Assembly (NCBI GenBank): GCA_008638375.1
Contig: CM018032.1
Span: 52,928,882 to 52,992,881 of the forward strand
Direction: 5' to 3'
DNA length: 64,000 bases
From: Nyssa sinensis
Lineage: Eukaryota; Streptophyta; Magnoliopsida; Cornales; Nyssaceae
Below, in pieces: positions 21,491 through 33,697 of this stretch (position 1 is its first letter; each line of letters begins with the position of its first letter). A program made the position numbers and the translations under genes. The notes beneath the pieces were generated by a model. The model worked only from the letters and a program-made list of their open reading frames with translations. It was not told where the DNA came from and did not search any database.

Positions 21491-21804
21491 AAGGGCAGAA
21501 TTGGAAAAAATATTAGAGGGGGCTAGAAATTTTTTTGATGAAAATTTTAGATTTGGCTAAAATTTTGAGGTAAAAAAATGAGAAAATTGATGGGTAAATA
21601 TTGAGTTAGGCCAAAATTTTGAGGGTGGGCCAAAATTTTGAAAAAGTCTTGAAAAAAATAATGAGTAAATAATGGATTGAGCAAAAAAATTGGGATGGGC
21701 TAATTTTTAAAGAGCCAAAATTTTGTTAAGTATAAAAAAAAAAAAATCCATACTTTGGAAGGGGGTTGGAGCCCGACCTAGCCTTCAATGCCCTTCCGCC
21801 CTTT
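21491..21804. mobile_element. Mutator-like MITE (AAGGGCGGA ends) with 9-bp TSD, in R copy 1
   Basis: Left end AAGGGCAGAATTGG; the complement of the right end is AAAGGGCGGAAGG. It is flanked by a perfect 9-bp direct repeat ACAATCATC (21482-21490 and 21805-21813). The interior holds repeated GGGCCAAAATTTTGAGG-type phrases. The copy in R2 (26044-26341) has the same flanks, so the insertion is older than the duplication. Confidence 0.8.
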
Positions 21805-22635
21805 ACAATCATCCAAAAATTTTATTCACACAACAATTCTCTTGATTTTCAATACATATGTCAAATAGTTAAATTGGGTAATTGAGGGAAAAAGGTCTAG
21901 TAGTATGGTAGTATACAGTGCTACTTCAACTATGATTTGAGTATCACAGTGACTCTTACATGAGTTTTACAAAAAATTTAAATCATGATAAAAATAACAT
22001 TATATTATCTTATCATTAAACTTTTTTCTGTGATTGAGAGCCAGTTTTCATGTAGTTTTTGCAACTTACAATTTTCCTTTAAAATATGAAATAAAATTGT
22101 TAAATGAAGAATGGTCCATCCTGACGTAGTCAAATTGTCAAGGCTTTTGGCATTGATGGAGTGTTTTGATGCTCCTCTAACAGACAAGCAAGCCTAAGTT
22201 TTCAGCTTTCATGGGTTTGTTATCAAGTTGAAAGTTTCATGTATCGTTTTTATAAGTTCATTTTTGACATCAAAATGAGATGCCAACAATTCTAAATTTG
22301 ATCAAGCATTCAAAAAGGCTTATGGTTGAAGAATTCTTCATCATAAAAAATCAATAAGAAATATTACTGCCTTTTGTATACCTTGATTAGCTTCTTGCTT
22401 GCTTGTCAGACTTTAAATTATTGACTTGAAAATTATCCCGTGGTGACAGTTATCATATATGAATCTTAAAAGCCCAGTACAAGAAAATCTCTGAATTCAT
22501 TTTATGTAAAAAATTATTACAATAAAATAATCACACGTTTCATGGTTTTAAAGCAAAACAGAGCTATACATGATTGATCTTCGCTCACATGGTTTCAAAA
22601 TCTTTAAATATCACTCAAAATAAGTTTACAGGTCT

Positions 22636-24095
22636 CTAGTTGACCACCCTAACAGTCCTTTCTCACTTCCTGTACCTCCAGCAATGCTGCTCATTTTGAT
22701 CATGGACTTCGTAAAGGCCTGCCAGAAAGCCTCTTTTGAGGCAGCAAACCTAGAAACCAATTCTTTTGACCTTGTAACAGTGAGCAAAGCTTGGTCCAAA
22801 GAAAATAAGACCTTCTTCTGGAGGATTAGCTTGTAGTACGTGTTGTCAAAAGTTGTCGCAGATGGATCCATGGTGACACCAGCATTCTTGACCTTATTGT
22901 GGACCGGGCAAATGTTCCTCAAGCTTGCTGCAAATGACGGATGTATTGAAGGGTCCGATGTCGTTTGTCGAGTTGAAGAAATGGATTCTGCTTTGGAAGG
23001 AAGAACAGTGGGAGAACCCTAGAGTGTGCCCACCTACAATCAGGTCAAAAGCAATTTTTTGTCAATTTGTTGAGGTATAGAGAAACAATATGCATGGAAG
23101 CTGATCCAGTAGTAGTAGTAGTAGTAGAGATCGACCATAAAAAAATAATAATAATGTGTGGTTTAGTTGCAGAAATGATTTTAAATAAAATAGAATGGTG
23201 AGACAGAATTCATGGATCCCATATAATTGGTATTTGTTTACCTGAGAGAGCCACAAGATCTTTGATGGACAGACCTCTTTGAGAGAAGCTTTGTTGAAGC
23301 TGAGAAAAGTTGAAGGTGGGAAACGGTAATTGTAATGAATCACTAGCCTTTGATGTTCTTCCATCTTTTCTCCCTTTGGGGACATCCCAAGTGGGACCTC
23401 CAGTCTGCACGATGAATTCAAAACCAGACCATCATTAAATGCAATATTGTCTATATCTTCAGTTTTGCTTATACATTCCCGTCAAAATCTCTATGATTTC
23501 AATATTTTATAAGGTCGACACAAAATCATAGAAGTCCATGTAACATGTTCATGGAACAACTTCTATGTTCACCTTAGTTCTCATTATAGCTAGTTTTTGA
23601 AACTTACTATCACAACTGCATCTCTTGCAGCTAAAGCCAAGATATCAGCACAGGAGACTATGCCGGGGCACGACGCTTCTAGTTGTTTCTTTGCATTGTC
23701 AATAACATAAAATGCATGCAGGGAAATATTAGGCGGCCCATCTTTTTCAGCACTGTTATTCCCTTTGGAGTTCAACAAAACAGAAGCATCACAACCCTGC
23801 AAGAAAAAGCAAAGAAGTTAAAAACTTAAAACTCAAAATACATAATTTAATTTGACAGAAAAGTACTGCTATTGGATATATAATATACCCTAATGAAACA
23901 GTCATGAAAATGCATCCTGAGTAGTGCTGCAGGGACTGTTTTATCTGTCTGCGTTGCCTCATTGACAGCATTTGTAATGATCGACTCGGCGTTGGGGCAT
24001 GTCTGGTCATAGTAATTCAGACTCAGTGAGTTTCCTGGAGTGGAGATCACTGAAAGGATGAGCAGTGAGCTTAAAAATGCAACAATGACAGCCAT
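22636..24095 (-). pseudogene. Class III peroxidase, copy A, frameshifted
   Basis: Exons 24095-23889, 23796-23608 and 23404-23242 are open and match copy B, and carry a signal peptide, the distal LLRMHFHDC motif and the splice sites. Exon 4 (from 23033) keeps the proximal [10 protein letters not shown] motif but has three single-base insertions compared with copy B: near 22955 (GGGTCCGATG for GGGTCGATG), near 22674 (TGTACCTCC for TGTCCTCC) and near 22651 (CCTAACAGTCC for CCTACAATTC). The first shifts the frame about 25 codons into the exon and leads to an early stop; even with the first two undone, the third creates a stop at the last conserved Cys codon. The protein would lack its C-terminal third. 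An assembly error is possible but three independent ones are unlikely. Confidence 0.85.
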
Positions 24096-24153
24096 GGAAT
24101 TACTCTAGTAGCTATCCTATTTCTTATTATGAAGAAAGGGATTGATAACAAGG

Positions 24154-24161
24154 CTATTTAT
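24154..24161 (-). promoter_or_regulatory. TATA box of peroxidase copy A
   Basis: ATAAATAG on the minus strand, about 60 bases upstream of the ATG. The same box is kept in copy B at 35200-35207. Confidence 0.6.
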
Positions 24162-24524
24162 CGGGGGTTGCAGGGGAGAGTTATATATATTGATGGATTT
24201 GAAATAATTGTTTTACTGAGGTGGGTAAGCTTGCATGCTGATAATGGAGCAGCACAAGACAATCCAATTAATTAAGTCACTTTTGTCCATTCAATCCTTT
24301 GCACCTTTCTGAATAGATGGAATCTATAGTGTATAAATTATAAGCACATGAAACAGATGTTTTCTTTCTTTCATTTTTTTGATATTCTATTTAGGAAGAA
24401 TTATCAGTAGGTTTTTTCTTGAATTGAAAGGTATTGATGCTCAAATGGCTTTCTGTGCAAATTGAATTGGATTCATGTAATTCAGTGCAAGCAAGAGGCC
24501 TGAAATAACTTTATTCTAGTAAGT

Positions 24525-24610
24525 GTAAGAGACTATTTTTACGATTCGAACATGTCACCCCTAAGTTATAATATAACAATCTTATGGTTGCAATAATTCA
24601 TATTAATTAG
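24525..24610 (-). mobile_element. SINE remnant upstream of peroxidase copy A
   Basis: On the minus strand a box-B-like ATGTTCGAATCG follows a degenerate head. The matching stretch upstream of copy B (about 35500-35580) shows the remnant predates the duplication. Confidence 0.3.
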
Positions 24611-25241
24611 CTCAAAGTACAGTTGTTATTTTATTTTTTTCATAACTTTTTTTACAAAATTAAATTGAATTTTGCTGATCAGATCCAAATTTTATTGTTG
24701 CTAGTTTCCACCAATGAAGACAACCATGATCAAATGACAAGGCCACCAGCATGCCTTTATTTTTTGTTCAGGCAGTAATATTATAAGGAATGATTCTGTG
24801 AATAAGACACAAACTTTTGAATTGGAAAGCAATCGTTTGAGTTGGTTAGGGTTGAACCATCTATGTATGATACACACACACACACACATATGTTTAATTA
24901 TAGCTTGTTGTTTAAGTTTCTGCAGCTTTATTAGTTATAATTGATAGATCACACATATGCTAACAGATGTGATGTAATTGATAGATCACACCCATATGCT
25001 AATAGATCACACATATGCTAACAAATTATTTAAAAATGAATGTAATAAATAAAATATATAGAATAATATTATTAAATAGAAATATGATTAAAATATTTAA
25101 AATATATAGTTGTAAATATATATATATTATATATAATATAATTTAAATAGTTTAGGATATGATTGGAATTACTATAAAAAAAAAAAAAGTTTAATTTCTG
25201 GATGGCAGAAATAGCGGCGGGTGTAACCGCCATTAATTGAA

Positions 25242-25535
25242 ATGGTTGAGGATGAAATTGTAAAATCACCACGAAGCCTAAAATCGTGGATCATTGAAGT
25301 AGGTCAAGCCAGCTTCGCGCGTCAAGCATTTTTGACCCATAATCACGTCCAAAAACGCATTTCAAACATGGCTTCAAACACCCTTTGCTTGGCCCAAGAT
25401 GCTAAAATGACAACCAAACACCATGCGCCCAAATGGAGCCAAACTAATTTCAATTCGTTTTTTTTTTTTTTAATCTGGCTTTTCTTTTTGAAAAACAAAA
25501 TACTTTCTATTAATTTATTCTTATTTATATTTTAA
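25242..25535 (+). other. Unknown ~97-codon ORF in repeat R (copy 2)
   Basis: Counterpart of the frame at 20660. It differs by scattered substitutions (K5 to E, R12 to L and others) and lacks five residues (around HPRPA) through an in-frame deletion. Both copies staying open is mildly suggestive of coding, but the copies are young enough for this to be chance. Confidence 0.25.
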
Positions 25536-26043
25536 CTTTAATTTGATTTCGGGCTTAATTTTGTACTTCTCAAACGGATTATAAAAACCTCAAGCCAAAA
25601 GGATGGAATAGTTTCAATCTTTTATTAGAATTGTAGAAAAGGACCAGTTATTTAAGTTCGGTTAGACACTCATTTGAGATCAAATTGTAAGATAATTAAA
25701 TAAGTAAACTAAGTTTGAACATATTTTGAAACTTATTAATTTATTAAGCTTAATTTACAAAATATTATACTACGCGAGTTTGGTTCAATTAGAGAATTGT
25801 TTGAAATTGATTCGAAAAACTAACAAATTGAGTTTAAATATAATTTAAAATTTATTTACTTTAACAACCCAAGCTTGAATAACTATTCTACTCGGCTCGG
25901 CTCGACTCGACTCATTTAAAATCTTATTTTTTTATTATAACTGCGATATGGGTCCGGTTTATTTGTAATCCGATCATGTGCACCGTTGGGAGGGAGTTCA
26001 ACTCGTGATCTTGGTTCCTGTAATGGCTACAGTAACAATCATC

Positions 26044-26341
26044 AAGGGCAGAATTAGGAAAAATATTAGAGGGGGCTAGAAATTTTTTTGATGAAAATTT
26101 TAGATTAAGCTAAAATTTGAGGTTAAAAAATGAGAAAATTGATGGGTAAATATTAAGTTGGGCCAAAATTTTGGGGGTGGGACAAATTTTGAAAAAATTA
26201 ATAAGTAAAAAATGGATTGAACAAAAAAATTGGGCTGGGCTAATTTTTAAAGAGCCAAAATTTTGTAGGTATAAAAAAAAAATTCCATACTTTGGAAGGG
26301 GGTTGGAGCCCGACCTAGCCTTCAATGGCCTTCCGCCCTTT
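26044..26341. mobile_element. Mutator-like MITE, copy in R2
   Basis: Same element as 21491-21804, with the same 9-bp duplication ACAATCATC at 26035-26043 and 26342-26350. Confidence 0.8.
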
Positions 26342-26594
26342 ACAATCATCCAAAAATTTTATTCACACAACAATTCTCTTGATTTTCAATACATATGTCA
26401 AATAGTCAAATTGGGTAATTGAGGGAAAAAGGTCTAGTGGTATTGTAGTATATAGTGCTACTTCAACTATGATTTTAGTATCACAGTGACTCTTACAAAA
26501 ATTCAAATCATGACAAAAATAACACTATATTATCTTATCATTAAACTTTTTTCCGTGATAGAGAGCCAGTTTTCATGTAGTTTTTTTATAAATA

Positions 26595-26785
26595 TTTTTT
26601 ATTTAGAGTTTGGTTCTTGAGTTGGGTTGGTTTATCAGAACTTTAAACCTGGAACCAACTCGAATATTTCGGTTCTAGAACCGATCCAACCCAAACTATC
26701 TTTAGAACCGACTCTACCCAATCCTTTCGGTTCGGGTAAGTTTAGTTCTATGGTTCTTAATTTTTTGTGCACCCCTAATATCACG
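26595..26785. mobile_element. Fragment of a GGTTCGGTTC-type TIR element
   Basis: Dense copies of GGTTC/GAACC words (GGTTCTAGAACCGATCC, AGAACCGACTC, TTTCGGTTCGGG) and the ending TTTGTGCACCCCTAAT are typical of a widespread plant hAT-like repeat. Only part of it seems present. Confidence 0.35.
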
Positions 26786-27187
26786 CGACGTGTGTTGAAT
26801 AAAGAAGGAACGATCGAACTATCTCTCTCCGAGTATAATCCGAACACATCACTATAGTTGGACAAATAGTATCTAAGCTTGGATCCGTTCGGGCTTAGAC
26901 ATGATACTTTATCGAAGACCAAGAGATTCAGCACGGATCAACTTTCAGTTTGGACATAATTTTAATTCAGGCCAATTGGCAGATTGGACAGTCTAACCAA
27001 GGCAATTCAATTCAAATATTCTAAATCGAAAGGGAATCATGATTCCAAGATAATATGGAACATTACTCTTATTGTAGGTATCATCCATGACCCTACATTC
27101 TCTTATCATCAGGGTGCTATTTGCAATCAGGAATGTGCATTCTCCACAGTCAAATATCTATTTTAAACCCTAAACCTCACACTAACA

Positions 27188-27350
27188 CATGCAATTTCTT
27201 GCAGTTCAACAAATTTTTTTGCATTCTCCTTTGCTTCTTCAAGCAATCTTCTCACTTCATCGTCTAAGAATTTTTTACAGACACCACACTGATATTCCTT
27301 GTCTTTTTCTGATAGTCCTTTCTTATTTGTAAGGGGACACTTAACTAGTG
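27188..27350 (-). pseudogene. Coding-like exon fragment with CxxC, unknown protein
   Basis: On the minus strand about 53 codons are open with balanced composition: a CPLTNKKG start, then EYQCGVCKKFLDDEVRRLL with a CxxC pair, then a charged helical run (EEAKENAKKFVELQEIAC). Plausible splice signals flank it (TAG before, GTGAGG after). No neighbouring exon was found and no family is recognised, so it is likely a captured or left-over exon. Low confidence. Confidence 0.3.
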
Positions 27351-29284
27351 GAAAAATATTTCATGAATGCAACATTTTATCATATACATGTCATCTAAAA
27401 TATTTCTCTTCATATAGCTGAAAATCATATAGAATCTCAAATGCATGTATTTGAACCCAATTTAAAAAGATTAAAAAGCTGTAAAATCTCACCAAGCATA
27501 TAAAATCAATTTCATTGAAAATAACATAGCAAAAAACTTACATTTAAATCGTAGGAGGCATTTTGAGTGACATTTAACAGAACTATTTATGAAATATATA
27601 TAATTTGGTAGGTTACTGTCACATGGGTATGATAGTCTTTGTGATTTTAGAAATACAATAGGATTTATGTGAATCGCATAAAATACTCAAATTATAAAGA
27701 CTGTCACACCGTATTAACGATCACATAAAAATAATTTCCCCATAATATACACCACTAATTTGAAATTCATTTCAGAATCAATTAAGGATGTCATAATGTC
27801 TACTCATGGTGGTTATTTTACTATGGAGATTCCTTGATAATCACTAAGAACCTTCCTTTTTATTCTCATTAGTTAACAAAATCATGATTACCCCAGAAAA
27901 CTAACTTTATCTAACTTTCCCAATCAAAGGTTTGAGCCCCCATCTCCAAATAAAATAAACATATATAAATATATAAATATATATATATATATATAAGAAA
28001 ATCTAAGAATGACACGTGTTATCAAAATGATAGGACGTCCAATGCAATTATAGGGCAGATTTTTATACAAGAGATGATAATAGCATGTTCATCCACATGG
28101 GCCCCAATAGGGACGTCTAGTTCTCTACCCACTAGACAACCCATTAAATAATCAGCCCCAACAAGTTAAAAGTACCCTCCCACACCCATTTGTTATTTAG
28201 TATATGAAGCTTTTTGTGGTGAGAGAGAATCACATCATGTGTTTGTGCCCTTTCAAAACTTTGAGTTCGCTTAAGCTTTACAAAACCACATCAAAACATT
28301 CTTAAATCGTATTATTGATGTTAAATCAAACTGTCCTTTTATTAAAACACCCATCTTGTGTTTAGTTTTTAATGAAAGAACCTTGTCATGATCCATTCAA
28401 CAAAAAGGGTTTTTTTTTTTTTTGTGAAGGATTATGTAAGTAGGATTATAGGTAGCTTAGTTGTTTGGAGACAGATAAGGAGCCCCATGACTTGTGGGAT
28501 TTTTAGCCATGGAAGTTTGATGAGAATATTTTCTAGCAGCTATGTAATGCCTTATTATGGATAAGTGACCCCATTGTCCATGTTATTGCATTATCCTCTT
28601 TGCTTCTTGCTTCTTGACATTTGAATTGATGTGAATTAATTAATAATTTTCCATTAGCCTAATCACTAAGTTAATTAAATAAAGAATGCAAATGTGGGCT
28701 AACTATTGCCTTTTGGTGTCCATTATGTAATTGTATACCTCAAAAACTAAACCCACTCACATGGTATTGTACATTCTTTTTAAAAGGAAAATTTTAGTGT
28801 ACGAGAAGTCGGTTGTTTGTTATAAATTCATCTTAATTTTCTGTAACTCATTTGCAACTTGAGAAAATTTTTTGATCCGATTTTGTTTTGTATTTATTTT
28901 GTTACCAAATGCAATTCCAGTAACTTCCCTGTCTAAATGGAGGAGAAGTTCCTGTTCGAATGAAAAATATTTTTTCATTCGAACGCTCATATTTTTTTCA
29001 ATGCCAATCTTGCATATATAACAATGTGATTTTCTAGGGTTTGGGGGGCACATGAGGTGAGTCATTTTGTGAGTTGTCATTGGATGTAAACGAAATTTTA
29101 AATTTGTGAGTGTTTCACTCTTGTTATTTTGGATTTGTGAATGTTTCACTCTTGTAATTTATTTGATACATAGTGCATTGATCATCATTACCTGTAAATG
29201 TAGATATCTTGTCTAACCTCGTATATCGTGTCTTCTCAGTATGTTTTAGTTATCTTTCTTATTTGAGATTGATTCGTATTTGAT
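27351..29284. other. Intergenic, no gene
   Basis: AT-rich with TA runs near 27960-27995. The reading frame on the minus strand at 28820-29149 has no recognisable features. Nothing else supported. Confidence 0.5.
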
Positions 29285-29480
29285 TTAGTTATTTCTGCAC
29301 AACACGAGATTCTCGCCACTCCAGGATTTGAAGACGATTAGATGTAAGTAACTTTATTTCTATAAACAAAAAATTTGTTTCTATGACTCGAATATCTAAT
29401 GAAAAATTATTTTTACAACTCGAACATATAACCTTCAGATTATAATAAAATAACCTTACCGTTGTACCAAACACCGTCCT
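29285..29480 (-). mobile_element. tRNA-derived SINE remnant
   Basis: On the minus strand the order is box A (TGGTACAACGGTAAGG), box B (ATGTTCGAGTTG), a phrase AAAGTTACTTACATCTAATCG and TGGCGAGAATCTCGTG. This follows the layout of the common plant SINE whose tail reads GTAAGGCTGCGTACA then GTGGCGGGAGCCTCGTGCA. Same family as 993-1430. Confidence 0.5.
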
Positions 29481-31127
29481 CAAATAAGCTTTTTGGTAAC
29501 AAGTGTGCGCTGTTCATGCTTGAACCACATGACCTTATAAAGGCATGTGACTTATCATTTGATATGGCGGACATTACTAATGCCATTTCTTGTTTTCATC
29601 GAGGGGGATATGTTTATTTTGTAACTGATTATGATATCTTTTATTAATACAAACAAAATTTTAAAAAATAAACGATAAAAAAAATGAGTGTGATGTCTGT
29701 CTTCCCATAATCAATTGTATTTGGACTGATTTTTTATCTTGGAGAGGAGGACATTAGCCACAATTAAGGTACAGCATGTGTAACACAAGCTCGCCGACAC
29801 AATTTTCTCCCAATTTGAATGTAATTTAGGGCATTAATAACATTGATATTCTTTTTTTATACAACAAACACACATTACATTCATAGCCATTCAAAGCATT
29901 TAATTAAACATCTCAGCCTATATCTAGAATTTTGAAGAAAAAAAACCCTGAATTAACTTGGTAATAATCCTTATCGACAATGAATTATTGAATGGTCCTG
30001 ATCAATTAGGAGTCTATAGTGTACAAGATGCATGATTTTTAATAGACATAAAAAAAAAAAAAAAAAAATTGTATACTTGACAGCTTATGATTAGTAGGAA
30101 CGGGACCATTCAATAATTTCTTCTTACCGACAAGAATATGATTTGAAATGAAAATAAAATTTTGCAATTCAACTTTTCTTTTGCTTCTTTTAATAGAAAT
30201 TAAGGTTTGAATCTTGACATCAGCTCCAAAGTGCCCCTAAGTTGTAAGGTCTCAATGAAATTTTCTCGCCCTACGACTTTTCTTTGAATAATACTATTAA
30301 GAACTCGTTTGTACAAACGAACAAAAATCTTATCAAAAAAGACAATTTTTAAAAATTTTAACCAATAAAAGACCGTTTGTATATATAAACGAACTTTTAG
30401 TAACAATTTTTTTCTTCCTTTCTTTAGAACCAAACAATAGATATTTATGAGATAGTTATCACATAGAACATGCTTGTCCACCCTCTTTAGTTAAGTTATC
30501 ATGTTCCAGACCTAAACCAAAGAAGTCCTTGGAATGGACCACAAAGCCTATAGCGTGCATGGAATGGTCCCCACCGCCGAGCCCTAGCCAGCGAAATCAC
30601 ATGCATCGCTAGCTTTTTGTTTTTCCGGTGGCCAATTTGGCCATTTCCGCGTTTTGGCTTGGAGCTGCGTTTGATTGAGACCGCCCCACCAACCATTGCC
30701 CCAGTCAGAAACCAGTTAAGACCCGACTAGGTGACTTAGATCAACCTTAGATTGTAATGGGACACTACATTTCTGGTTAGGTTTGGATATATATCCTAGT
30801 ATTAAATTTATATATTTTTTCATAAAGAGATATTACTTGATAGTATTAATTATTAAAATTTAATGTATAATTGAAAAACATCAATTTGAACAGTCTAATC
30901 AATAATTCATCACTGTTTTTTGGGACGAGACCAGGATTTTATAAGTTAGGTTAAATTTTATTTACGAAATTATGTTAGAACGAGACCAGAATTTTATTTT
31001 ATGGGAGCAATATTTTTTTGCTAATATTCTATCATAAATTGAAAATTTTAAAATATAAAAACATAAAATTAATTGATAATGTTTTATGTTTTTATATTAA
31101 GATTTGGCCCCCCTTCCCAATTTTTTT

Positions 31128-31162
<35 letters not shown>

Positions 31163-31475
31163 CTATCTTAAATTTTAACTTCTAGATTTTTGCTCACACC
31201 TAACTCCATGGTCTAAATCTATCACTGCTAACAAGTTATGTAATGTATATCTTGTGTCTTGAATCTAAATTTGTACAAATTACTACATTTAGATAGAAAA
31301 AAATTATAAATATCTTAGTTGATTCCCAAAGAAAAAAAGGAATATTAAAAAAAATCCATTGGATTTTATTCACTATTCGATTCTAAATCCTTTGGAGTCC
31401 AAACAATGCAAGCTATTGTGACTATGGAATATTTAAAGTTCATGCTTGTATCTAATTATTTTATGTAAGATTTAA
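29481..31475. other. Intergenic, no gene
   Basis: Includes a short GC-richer patch (30499-30700) whose minus-strand frame MVGGAVSIKRSSKPKR is basic but unrecognised, an A run at 30051-30068 and a TA run at 31134-31160. No gene is supported. Confidence 0.5.
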
Positions 31476-31493
31476 AATCACTCTGATACTAAA

Positions 31494-31888
31494 TGTAAAA
31501 ACTAAAAATTACTCCACTTTTACAACAAAATCTTCACGCTTATTGTTGTGGCAATCTCACCTCACATCTATTCAGTTTACTGCATTCTGCCATCTCTATA
31601 TTTTGCCACCACTCACCACACTTTTATATTATTTTTGTGGCTTATAACTCAATGTGACAGAGACGCACATATATATAACATTGACTCTAAGTCCTATATT
31701 GATTAGGACATCTAATCTCATACAAACTAGTATATCTTATTTAACTATAATCAGAAAACTAACTGTCATTAGAATATTAGTTCAACTACAATTAGGACTA
31801 CCTAAAAAGACTCCAAATATTATTCGGACTCAATAAACCAAATTAAGAAACTTCTTAAAATTTATGAGCTTGGTTTCATTGGCCAACA
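31494..31888 (-). repeat. Putative LTR, 395 bp
   Basis: On the minus strand it begins TGTTGGCCAATGAAACC and ends GTTTTTACA. A purine tract TTTAAGGGAGGC lies directly upstream, as before a 3' LTR, while TAGTATCAGAG directly downstream resembles a tRNA-Met primer-binding site, as after a 5' LTR. Either two elements sharing one LTR lay in tandem, or one of the signals is chance. An internal TATATATATG could be its TATA box. No second copy of the LTR was found in the window. Confidence 0.4.
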
Positions 31889-32985
31889 ATGCCTCCCTTA
31901 AACCAAGCTCGCCAAAGTAGCTTCACCAACATCTTCATGAGCAAGAATTTTCAAAGTAATTTCTGTCGCTGTAAGAAGATTTTGTGACTAGCAATCTAGA
32001 ACAATTATCTGTTTTCATCTTCACACGCGGATGTAGTTGAATCTTGTACTTGACATATAACTTCTCAGCTTGTTCAACATGATCAAAGAACAAATCCATG
32101 CTCATCCATTCAAAATCAAAATCAGTAAAACAATTATCCGTGTCAATAATTTCATCATCATAATGATGCAAAGCTTCCTAATATTTTAGAATACCAAAAT
32201 CTTCCTTTCGAACAAAATCTGCACCAATAAAATTATTAAGATCCAAATCAATAGTGTAGTACGATAAGAATTTATCAACGCCGATGAAATTATAAATTTC
32301 AGACAACTTGAACTACTTAATTCCCAAAAATTCTTGAAACTTTAAAAATTCTATCTTCATAAAATCAACATGGTCTCGAATAATATTCAATATCAATAAA
32401 ATCAACAAACTCTAGGTTGGAATATTCTTCAATCTCATTATGTTTTGATTCCAAAGTGCATGGCAAATCAAACAAAGTAGCAAGGCCAAAATTTTTAAAA
32501 TCTTCAACTGCATCAATACCATAACATGCAAAATTTTCTTCTTTCTCAATAATTAAATTCTCAAACTGAGTACGCTGAAATAATTCTTCAATATCTCTCA
32601 ATTCATCAAAAGTAATTTCTAACAATCATCACTATGAGCCAAAGTTAAACTTTCAACCATACAATTATTTTCATCTTCTTCAACTTTCGAATATTTCTTT
32701 CCTCATAACTAATATTCCCTTCCTTAGAAATATTGATGAAGCAATCAATATCATATGAATTTAAATTCAACAAATTATAAGAATCATCCCAAATTGGAAT
32801 TAATACTGAAAATAATTTTGAACTATCAATCTCTTTATTTTCGTCAAACTTATCTTTTTTAAAATCAACTATCCAATATCTGTCTATGGGAGGTTCATAA
32901 CTGTTCCACAGTTTATTTTTATATGTCCGAAATAAGATCAAACCAAAACTTATATGGTGATTGATAGTTTTGTGTGCAAACAAAA
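31889..32985 (-). pseudogene. Degenerate acidic ORF upstream of the putative LTR
   Basis: Three neighbouring minus-strand frames (32983-32645, 32625-32365 and 32171-31935) are rich in D, E, N, F and Y and together look like one reading frame broken by a few stops and frameshifts. Landmarks: YEPPIDRYWIVDFKKD, LPCTLESKHNEIEEY, YKIQLHPRVKMKTDN. It ends just before the polypurine tract of the putative LTR, so it is best explained as the 3' part of a retroelement ORF. No enzyme domain is recognised. Confidence 0.35.
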
Positions 32986-33697
32986 TTATTCTAATGTGCT
33001 CAATATATTGTCTTCCTTATTATCTGGTAGACCATTTAAATTTTTCCTCATAAAGTTCTTTTGATAAACGCTTCAATGCAATATCCAATACATTAGATAC
33101 ATTGCAAACATTAAGATAAAGTATAATACAATGTAACCACTCATCAATATTCAACATAAATTGTTAAATGAAAAATGGTCCATCCTGACGTAGTCAAATT
33201 GTCAAGGCTTTTGGCATTGATGGGTGTTTTGATGCTCCTCTAACAGACAAGCAAGCCTAAGTTTTCAGCTTTCATGGGTTTGTTGTCAAGTTGAAAGTTT
33301 CATGTATTGTTTTTATAAGTTCATTTTTGACATCAAAATGAGATGCCAACAATTCTAAATTTGATCAAGCATTCAAAAAGGCCTATGGTTGAAGAATTCA
33401 TCATAAAAAATCAGTAAGAAATAATACTACTGCCTTTTGTATACCTTGATTAGCTTCTTGCTTGCTGTCGGACCTCAAATTATTGACTTGAAAATTATCC
33501 CGTGGTGACAGTTATCATATATGAACCTTAAAAGTCCAGTACAAGAAAATCTCTGAATTCATTTTATGTAAGAAATTATTACAAAAAAATAACCACACAC
33601 TTCATGGTTTTAAAGCAAAACACAGCCATACATGATTGATCTTTGCTCACATGGTTTCAAGATCTTTACATATCACTCAAAATAAGCTTAGAGGTCC

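Larger units (their letters stand above)
20459..22061 (+). repeat. Repeat R, copy 1 (left part of duplicated unit)
   Basis: About 1.6 kb repeated in the same orientation at 25023-26583. Both start ACAAATTATTTAAAAATGAAT and end GAGAGCCAGTTTTCATGTAG. Each contains one reading frame of about 100 codons and one MITE with 9-bp duplication. Together with the adjacent peroxidase it forms the tandemly duplicated unit. Confidence 0.9.
22094..24966 (-). repeat. Peroxidase-bearing part of duplicated unit, copy A
   Basis: About 2.9 kb of near-identical sequence is found again at 33161-35941, including exons, introns, flanks, a SINE remnant and the CA microsatellite beyond it. Offsets between copies are 11046-11065, changing only at small indels and one 63-bp deletion. 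Confidence 0.95.
25023..26583 (+). repeat. Repeat R, copy 2
   Basis: Direct repeat of 20459-22061 directly abutting the right end of the copy A block, which marks the tandem duplication junction near 25020. The last bases of the flank before it (GATAGATCACACACATATGC-type) are themselves locally duplicated. After its end, peroxidase sequence should follow about 30 bases later, but about 6.6 kb of other DNA intervenes. Confidence 0.9.

Noticed and set aside
20459..26583. R1 and R2 as LTRs of a retrotransposon with the peroxidase as cargo
   Set aside because: R lacks TG...CA ends, a primer site and a polypurine tract, and the second peroxidase block is not followed by R; tandem duplication explains the layout better.
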